Source: Prosopocoilus inquinatus (lineage: Eukaryota; Arthropoda; Insecta; Coleoptera; Lucanidae). Taken from it: 64,000 nucleotides of DNA. The notes under the pieces were generated by a model, which saw only the letters and a list, made by a program, of their open reading frames with translations, searched no databases and was not told the DNA's origin. The stretch covers positions 42,304,001-42,368,000 of the forward strand of contig CM069870.1 in NCBI GenBank assembly GCA_036172665.1, in the 5' to 3' direction. The translations under genes and the position numbers were made by a program. Positions 63,373 to 64,000 of this stretch are shown here, in pieces. Numbering within the stretch: position 1 is the first letter of the stretch; each line of letters begins with the position of its first letter.

Positions 63373-64000
63373 TCCATCCAAACGTCAAATAACATGATAG
63401 ATAAGTAAGGATCGATTAGATAGAGCACAGGAACAACGCTAATGCGTGTTGTTTCGTTTAAAACTATTTCCAGCTTCAGCTGCGTCCGAGAACTTCGTAT
63501 CTCACATCAAAGTTACTGGAGTACATCGAAACGCCAAATAACATGTTAGATAAGTAGGGATCGATTAGATATATCACAGGAACAACGCTAATGCGCGTTG
63601 TTTTGTTTAAAACTATTTCCAGCTTCTGCTGCGTCCGAAAACTATGTATCTCACATCAAAGTTACTAGAGTCCATCGAAACGTCAAATAACATGATAGAT
63701 AAGTAAGGATCAATTAGATACAGCACAGGAACAACGCTAATGTGTGTTGTTTCGTTTAAAACTATTTCCAGCTTCTGCTGCGTCCGAAAACTATGTATCT
63801 CACATCAGAGTTACTAGAGTCCATCGAAACGTCAAATAACATGTTAGATAAGTAAGGATCGATTAGATACATCACAGGAACAACTCTAATACGTGTTGTT
63901 TCGCTCAAAACTATTTCCAGTTTCTGCTGCGTCCGAGAACTTCGTATCTTACATCAGAGTTACTAGAGTCCATCGAAACGTCAAATAACATGATAGATAA
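63373..64000. repeat. Right-end satellite segment, cut by window edge
   Basis: Begins with the last 33-bp marker and continues with a shortened third copy of the 1043-bp series, including GGAACAACTCTAATACG near 63878 and the TTTCGCTCAAAAC monomer near 63899. The final monomer is interrupted by the end of the window, so the array continues beyond it. Confidence 0.85.

Larger units (their letters stand above)
1..64000. repeat. Tandem satellite DNA array, about 149-bp monomer, spanning the whole window
   Basis: The whole window is head-to-tail copies of one unit. Successive starts of the motif CAGGAACAAC fall at 1, 149, 298 and 447, giving steps of 148, 149 and 149, and the register continues to the right end, broken only by small indels. 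All copies have the same orientation, and no unique sequence, inversion or inserted element was found. Monomers differ by point variants, and sets of variants recur together in longer higher-order units. Such arrays are typical of eukaryotic heterochromatin, often centromeric or pericentromeric; that location is inferred. I do not recognise the family, and the array extends beyond both window edges. Apparent short reading frames inside it are by-products of the repeat. Confidence 0.98.

Noticed and set aside
1..64000. CRISPR array
   Set aside because: The repeat is direct and regular, but there are no unique spacers between short repeats; the whole 149-bp unit repeats and no cas-like gene is present.
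1..64000. Hidden gene, tRNA, rRNA, transposon or retroelement fragment within the array
   Set aside because: The monomer register could be followed through the window with only small indels, and every irregular joint is explained by satellite sequence on both sides. No terminal repeats, poly-A tails or target-site duplications were seen.
1..64000. Assigning the satellite to a named family or species
   Set aside because: I do not recognise the monomer with confidence, and no flanking unique sequence is available to identify the organism.

Overview
The window is one uninterrupted block of tandemly repeated satellite DNA. From base 1 to base 64000 it consists of head-to-tail copies, all in the same orientation, of a unit that is usually 149 bp long: roughly 430 copies by length. 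I see no unique sequence, no protein-coding gene, no RNA gene, no transposable element, no CRISPR array and no flanking DNA. Base 1 falls exactly at the start of the register I use (the motif CAGGAACAAC), and the last base falls inside a monomer.

This is typical of a pericentromeric, centromeric or other heterochromatic region of a eukaryotic nuclear genome. I do not recognise the satellite family and cannot name a species. One representative monomer is 55/149 G+C (37%) and carries 9 CpG where base composition predicts about 5. That lack of CpG depletion argues against a heavily germline-methylated genome (most vertebrates and many plants) and fits many invertebrates. This is inference only.

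The interest lies in the higher-order organisation. Shared private variants show several nested higher-order repeats (HORs) of different lengths. Left region (1 to about 16.7 kb): a 6203-bp unit, 926-bp sub-units, a 4981-bp offset and a 3161-bp unit. Middle region (about 16.7 to 44 kb): a 5927-bp unit followed by a 3839-bp unit, one copy of which is enlarged to 4675 bp by an internal 836-bp extra segment. Right region (about 44 to 64 kb): a 2865-bp unit, a 629-bp unit, a 2566-bp unit with a 1076-bp shortened copy, a 1043-bp unit, and a 3157-bp offset at the right end. Most differences between HOR lengths equal a whole number of 149-bp steps plus a 33-bp partial monomer, as expected from repeated unequal exchange.

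Several out-of-register junctions act as markers: a 33-bp partial duplication at 16 places, a 118-bp deleted monomer at 6 places, a 91-bp truncated monomer, a 10-bp insertion at 2 places and a 5-bp deletion. The 33-bp marker occurs in the left and right regions but not between about 15.3 and 44.3 kb, so the middle block appears to be a separately amplified lineage. Within the monomer there is an 8-bp inverted repeat (perfect in one subfamily) and a weak CENP-B-box-like match. Neither proves function. All boundaries were found by reading and comparing by eye and may be off by up to a few tens of bases where flanking monomers are similar.
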